64,000 nucleotides of DNA from Diphasiastrum complanatum (lineage: Eukaryota; Streptophyta; Lycopodiopsida; Lycopodiales; Lycopodiaceae). Every line of letters begins with the position of its first letter. Position 1 is the stretch's first letter. Made by a program: the position numbers and the translations under genes. Below are positions 59,585-64,000 of the stretch, in pieces. The stretch lies in assembly GCA_029204225.1 (NCBI GenBank), contig CM055094.1, forward strand, positions 26,159,041 to 26,223,040, written 5' to 3'. The notes beneath the pieces were generated by a model. The model ran no database searches. It saw only the letters and a program-made list of their open reading frames with translations, and was not told where the DNA came from.

Positions 59585-60082
59585 TCATAAAGTAGTAGAT
59601 TTCCTACACGACATACAAGAAATGCTACAGATAAAATTTGAGAATATTCAAAGTGCCCAAGATAGGAATATGCATTATGCCAATCTGAAAAGACCGTCTT
59701 TCAAGTTGGAGATTGGACATATTTATGAATCCTGAAGAATTCTAACGTAATGTGTACCGGCAAGCATTACAAATTGTCTGCTAGATATAGAGGACCATAT
59801 CCCGAAAGGAACACAAGTGCACCCGTTTTTTTCAAGTAAGTCAACTTTAAAAAAAAATAAAAAATAAAACATTTTGGTTCTAGAGACCAATTGGATCTGT
59901 TGGATGAATCTTCGAGTATAATTCGACTGGAACCCGAAAAGATCTTGGATACCAAAATTAAACGATTGAGAAATCATATAGTTATTGAGCATCTGGTTCG
60001 ATGGAAGGGTCATACAGACAACGATGATTCCTGTGAACAAAAATGTAGCTTGAAAAGAAACTTCTCTAGCCTTAAATTCTGA
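59585..60082 (+). pseudogene. Chromovirus (gypsy) integrase tail with chromodomain
   Basis: The plus strand reads FHKVVDFLHDIQEMLQIKFE, NIQSAQDRNMHYANLKRPSF and KLEIGH, then after a stop and frame change GKHYKLSARYRGPY. A further frame gives SSIIRLEPEKILDTKIKRLR, NHIVIEHLVRWKGHTDNDDS. The last part is a chromodomain (EKILDxRxxxxRN...EYLVKWKG type) as found at the integrase C-terminus of chromoviruses, where it guides integration to chromatin. Only this last part of pol is present. Confidence 0.8.
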
Positions 60083-60089
60083 GATCAAA

Positions 60090-60573
60090 ACTTGAATAAA
60101 AGAAGAAGGAAATTCAGTAGGCCTACCTCGAGCCGTAATTTGATTATGATTATGAGGGATTAATGATAATAATTAATGGTTGGAGGCCTAAACTCAAGAT
60201 GGTGGATTTTTATGGGTCTATCAATGACTCATAGGAGAATTGGATGATGTGGCCCAATGAGGCTACATATGTCTCATGAGGTGTCACAGCGCACTACTAG
60301 TGGTGCATGGGCCTTGAAAGGTATAAATATACTCATTGGACTCTCACTAATGGGTATAATTATACCCATTGGACTCTCACTAATGTATGCTTGATTGTGA
60401 TGCTAGTAGGTACATGTTGCTAGTTTAACTCATCTATCCCTTGTGAGGAATTGATCCATAGCTTAAAGGCTAAATCCGTACAATCTATGTTTAGTTGGAA
60501 AAGTTTGTCCACCATCCGATTTCCTTGTGTTGCGCTTGCTTAGATATTGTATCCTTGGTGAGGGACTATATAT

Positions 60574-60638
<65 letters not shown>

Positions 60639-62735
60639 ACTTAAAAATTACTAAAACCCTAGACTGTAGAGGAAATAGTTACAAATAAACAAAAAACATA
60701 TACCTACAATAAAGACATGAGAAAATCAATAACCATGATGGTCATAGCAAACAATGATCAATAAACAACTATAGATCATTAGTGGAGAGAGCTAAAACGA
60801 GAAGAATGTGAAGAATCGAGATTATAAATACGGTTACACATGGGACTCTAGAGGAAATGGGGACACACAATAATAGAATTTGCAAGAATTTAAATTGATT
60901 CTAAAAAATAATAATAGATACAATCCAAGGTTTGTAAGAATGACCTGAATTGATAGTTCAAATTGACTGATTTTGTCTCTTTGAATTGGAAAATAGTCGT
61001 CCTAGACTCCCAACCAGGTTCATGCAATAAAATCTTTTTAGCGTTGTTCTTTTGGGTATTTAATATTGGCCTTCTGTTCAAAAACCCTGAACAATATATA
61101 AAAAAGCTTTTGGCTCAATCCGATTCAAACTGGTTTATAGTTCAAACCCGATAGAACCAATTCAAATCAACAACAAACTATGCTCAAAACAAAACACACA
61201 CAAGCTTGAAATTGCAATAATAAGGAGATCTAGTAGAAAGCATTCTAAGAGCCATAATCTTAGGATACTCACAAGTTGGTACATCAAACATATTGGGATT
61301 TCATGTAAATTTTGCTACATTGAAACAAATGTTATAATTTTTTCTTCAACATCAACAATTATTGCATGGTCTTGAATTTAATTACTTGTTCAGTACATGG
61401 TTGATTGGCTTGAACTCGCAAGAGTCTCAATGGTTCTCATTTCAACATTTTGTAATTTTTCACAAATGAGATGCAAAATTAGTATATGAAATTTGAATAT
61501 GCTATTCTCACATAACAAAAAAGAACATTTTGTTACAACAAATTAGTGTACATCCTAGCCGTTCTTTGTTTGTGAAAAATTCATCGTCTCATTCTTATCT
61601 TTTCATGGTGCTACTTGTACAATCACTAAAACCCAAAAAATGGGTACCTTGAATGCAGCTGCCAGCATGATGTTCAATAATGATAGTATTTGATCAACGC
61701 CTCAAAACATTCAAATCTTATCAAGGCCATCCCTGTGTGCAAAGCCACGATTTTCCACTTAAAGGGTGCTATCTCAAGCACCCTCAGCCAAAAAATAATC
61801 GTGTTGATTTGGGTATATTATATTTGTGGCAATAAACAAAAAACAGGCACATTGTCTAGGACTTGGCAAATTTTGGTGTGGACAAAACTTGAGTCCTTTC
61901 TTGAGCTTCCCAAACATCACTATATAACAACACCCAAGAATCTAATAATACAAAAGTTCAGGGTTGTTGGAAGTCTTCATCTTCTCTCTACTGCTTCTAC
62001 TTGAATGCATATTCTAGGTTTTATCACCTTTTGTTTCGACTGCTAGCAATTTAACATAGTTTTTGTCATCTCATATGAATGGTGACATGATACAAAGTTT
62101 CAGATTTTCTTTATTTACAAGCAACATGACTTACTGTACGATAACAGACTATCATTGTATTCTGGATCCTAGAAGCACACAAGATTACAATCCAGTTGGC
62201 AGCTTATAGACATACCCTTGTTTTATTCACCACACTTGCTTCTTGGCTGAAATTTTATAGTTTTTCACTTCCCAGTGGTTGGATTTGGACATGATGGTGT
62301 AAAGCCCTCTTGCATTACATTCAGTAGTTATACGTATGCCTGGTCTGTCTCCACCGAGGTCCACTTGTGGATTCGGCTAGACTAAGATGAGTCTGAAGCT
62401 GAAGGACATGAATAACTAAATTCACATGGTTAATGATGAAGTACAGCTTGCTATTAAGGGCTAGAACTAGCCAGAAATGGACTGGCAGTATATGTGGGAT
62501 GCAAAGTATGAAAAAAAAAGAGCAACTTCAATGACAACCTTCTGTAGAAGAGTACCAGGGAGAAGAAATAGGTCTATTTTGACATTGTACTGAATCAATT
62601 TCCTACAGCTGTATAAAATCTTTGCACAAAAGCACTTGATCAATTGTCTTCGTACAACTCAAAAAATGCTTAAACAGGAAACAATACTGCCTTTCAGGTT
62701 GTTATTATTTGCAATATCGTTCATTGAGAATCAAG

Positions 62736-62740
<5 letters not shown>
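60090..62740. other. Unassigned sequence, AT-rich
   Basis: No gene recognised. It includes a compound (TA)n(GA)n tract at 60568-60638 and a short direct repeat 'tataat/aatatacccattggactctc' near 60327-60375. The right-hand part, next to the AP-1 mu exon, may include that gene's 3' untranslated region. Confidence 0.4.

Positions 62741-62791
<51 letters not shown>
62741..62791. repeat. (CT)n microsatellite
   Basis: About 25 CT units, 230 bases downstream of the AP-1 mu stop codon on the minus strand, possibly within the transcript's 3' end as (GA)n. Confidence 0.95.
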
Positions 62792-62793
<2 letters not shown>

Positions 62794-63023
62794 CCCATGG
62801 GTCCATACAACCCTTTCCAAAAAAGCTAGGTAAGGACATAGCTGTCAGCCACATGTAACCTTTCACAAACAGTGAACACCATAAATTGAAATAACATTCA
62901 ACAAACCAGCGATGCACAGACGGTGATATTTCTTTAAACATTTTTCAAATGACTAGCTAGGAGACTCTCAAACATCCAAAAAGATTTATCTGAATAAAAG
63001 AATGTTCTTGCAGATGTTTGTGG

Positions 63024-63122
63024 CTAAATCATCCTCAGTTCGTATTCCCCAGCTGTGGTGATATACCTTACCCATGGTAAAGCTCGATAGCCACTCTTCT
63101 CAATGATCTTCAGGTAACGAAC
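63024..63122 (-). CDS. AP1M: Last coding exon of AP-1 complex subunit mu
   Basis: A 99-base exon on the minus strand. It has a strong acceptor (TTTTGTTTTGTCTCTCAG) directly before GTT, 32 codons in phase 0 and a TAG at 63024-63026. It reads VRYLKIIEKSGYRALPWVRY followed by ITTAGEYELRMI. This is the conserved C-terminal end of mu-1 adaptins (VRYLKIIEKSGYxALPWVRYITxxGxYxLR), part of the mu homology domain. The protein is the medium subunit of the AP-1 clathrin adaptor, which recognises tyrosine-based sorting signals at the trans-Golgi and endosomes. No stop or frameshift is seen and the residues are highly conserved, so the gene is likely functional. The preceding exon is not found between 63125 and the right edge, so the last intron exceeds about 870 bases and the rest lies outside the window. 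Confidence 0.85.
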   Translation of the reverse strand, partial: VRYLKIIEKSGYRALPWVRYITTAGEYELRMI

Positions 63123-64000
63123 CTGAGAGACAAAACAAAAATTATCAGGCCTTACTAGATGACATTGTTTCGGAGCATCAAATAAGACCCATAGAATATA
63201 ATATTTGGACAGGTCACATCCATAACATCAAAGAGCTGAAGTATTCAATGATAATGTACCTAATTATGTTGGGCTTGCTAAAATGGCTCTGGCGGCAAAC
63301 ATCAAAACAGTTTTTTCTTTTCCTGATAGCTTTATCAAAGCTGTTACATTTAGATTTTGTACTTGAAAGGAACTCATTAGTGTCCAGCACCAAACGCTTG
63401 TACTCCTCTTGAGATCAAGATGATGAATCACGCATTTCGGTTGCCATCTACTTCATCGGTGAAAAAATATCTATTATCTAAATTCATTTGTACATTAGCA
63501 GCCTGCTCTTAATTTTATCTTCATCAACAGCATAGAAACCCGTTCCTAAGGTTTTTCCTTAGAAATGGGCACCATTCTGTTCCCAAGGAACAGTTTTCAG
63601 GAACAGGCTCTGTTCCTTTGATGAGTTGCTGCTGAGTTATGCGTATTTTCAGGAACGAGTTCCAGTCCTTCTAAGTCGCTGCCTAGTTTTAGTCTCAAAT
63701 CGTGAATTATATTTGAGAACACTTGCATCAGGTCTGGTTGCTTCAGAAAGTGGTCTAAAATCACGAATCAGATTTGAAAACACTTGCAATACGTGGGGAA
63801 CAGTATCTAGGAACCGCTCCTTAGGTTCTAGGAACCGAACAGTTCTGTTCCATTCCTAGGAACTATGATCAACAGCCATCTACACCATCATTACGAGGAG
63901 TTTTCTCAAGTGGTACCATCATCTTCCATCACTTTAGCTCTACCGGAGGTTGTCTTCATCTGCGGCCCTCATGGTTTATTTCCAATGTGGGATCCCCTCT
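63123..64000 (-). other. Intron of the AP-1 mu gene (partial)
   Basis: Inferred from the acceptor at 63123-63124 and the absence of an upstream exon. Contains a GGAAC/GTTCC-rich segment at about 63530-63868. Confidence 0.6.
63530..63868. repeat. GGAAC/GTTCC-rich segment, MITE-like
   Basis: About 340 bases with many inverted GGAAC and GTTCC words concentrated at both ends; both outer ends begin CATAG when read inward. It resembles a small non-autonomous DNA transposon, but the terminal match is imperfect and no target duplication was fixed. Confidence 0.4.

Overview
This looks like nuclear DNA from a land plant. It is TE-rich and gene-poor, has GT-AG introns, carries a plant-only PPR-DYW gene, and is full of Ty1/copia and Ty3/gypsy remnants. 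The intronless PPR-DYW gene and the very long introns suggest a fern or similar seed-free plant, but that is inference and I cannot name the species. Four host-gene traces are visible. They are one intact gene, an intronless PPR-DYW organelle RNA-editing factor (23349-25616, +); the last coding exon of an AP-1 adaptor mu subunit (63024-63122, -), whose other exons lie beyond the right edge; one exon of a bHLH transcription factor (1189-1435, -); and a short HECT ubiquitin-ligase-like fragment just upstream of the PPR gene (about 23052-23157, -).

Layout. 1-5.9 kb: the bHLH exon, a LINE reverse-transcriptase relic and unrecognised DNA. 5.95-8.75 kb: a decayed gypsy gag-protease block cut off at the start of RT. 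8.75-16.0 kb: unrecognised DNA that may be the rest of a gypsy element, ending in a polypurine tract and a putative LTR start near 16008. 16.5-22.1 kb: a six-exon hAT-type transposase gene (-) whose 3' third is present again as an inverted copy, making a palindrome with arms of about 1.3 kb and a 0.5 kb spacer. 23.0-25.6 kb: HECT fragment and PPR gene. 27.2-28.9 kb: a LINE ORF1-like unit between (CT)n tracts.

29-57 kb is a nest of copia elements in both orientations. It includes a copia RT/RNase H relic, a gypsy integrase tail, two LTRs facing each other across a foldback repeat (31.8-32.9 kb), a minus-strand copia with two internally inverted segments (36.3-40.6 kb), a second minus-strand copia (41.4-43.3 kb), a young copia with identical-length 650-bp LTRs and a CTCCA target-site duplication (43715-49522), and a third plus-strand copia with a truncated 5' LTR (50418-56493). 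57-63 kb holds a copia integrase scrap, a chromovirus integrase/chromodomain scrap and several (GA)n tracts. The AP-1 mu exon and part of its upstream intron close the window.

No metabolic pathway or operon is present. The most interesting signals are structural: the hAT palindrome that could produce a long hairpin RNA, in-place inversions inside retrotransposons, a 10-bp G-box palindrome (CACACGTGTG) recurring in LTRs of different copia families, and an ORF1-only LINE-like unit with a (CT)n tail.
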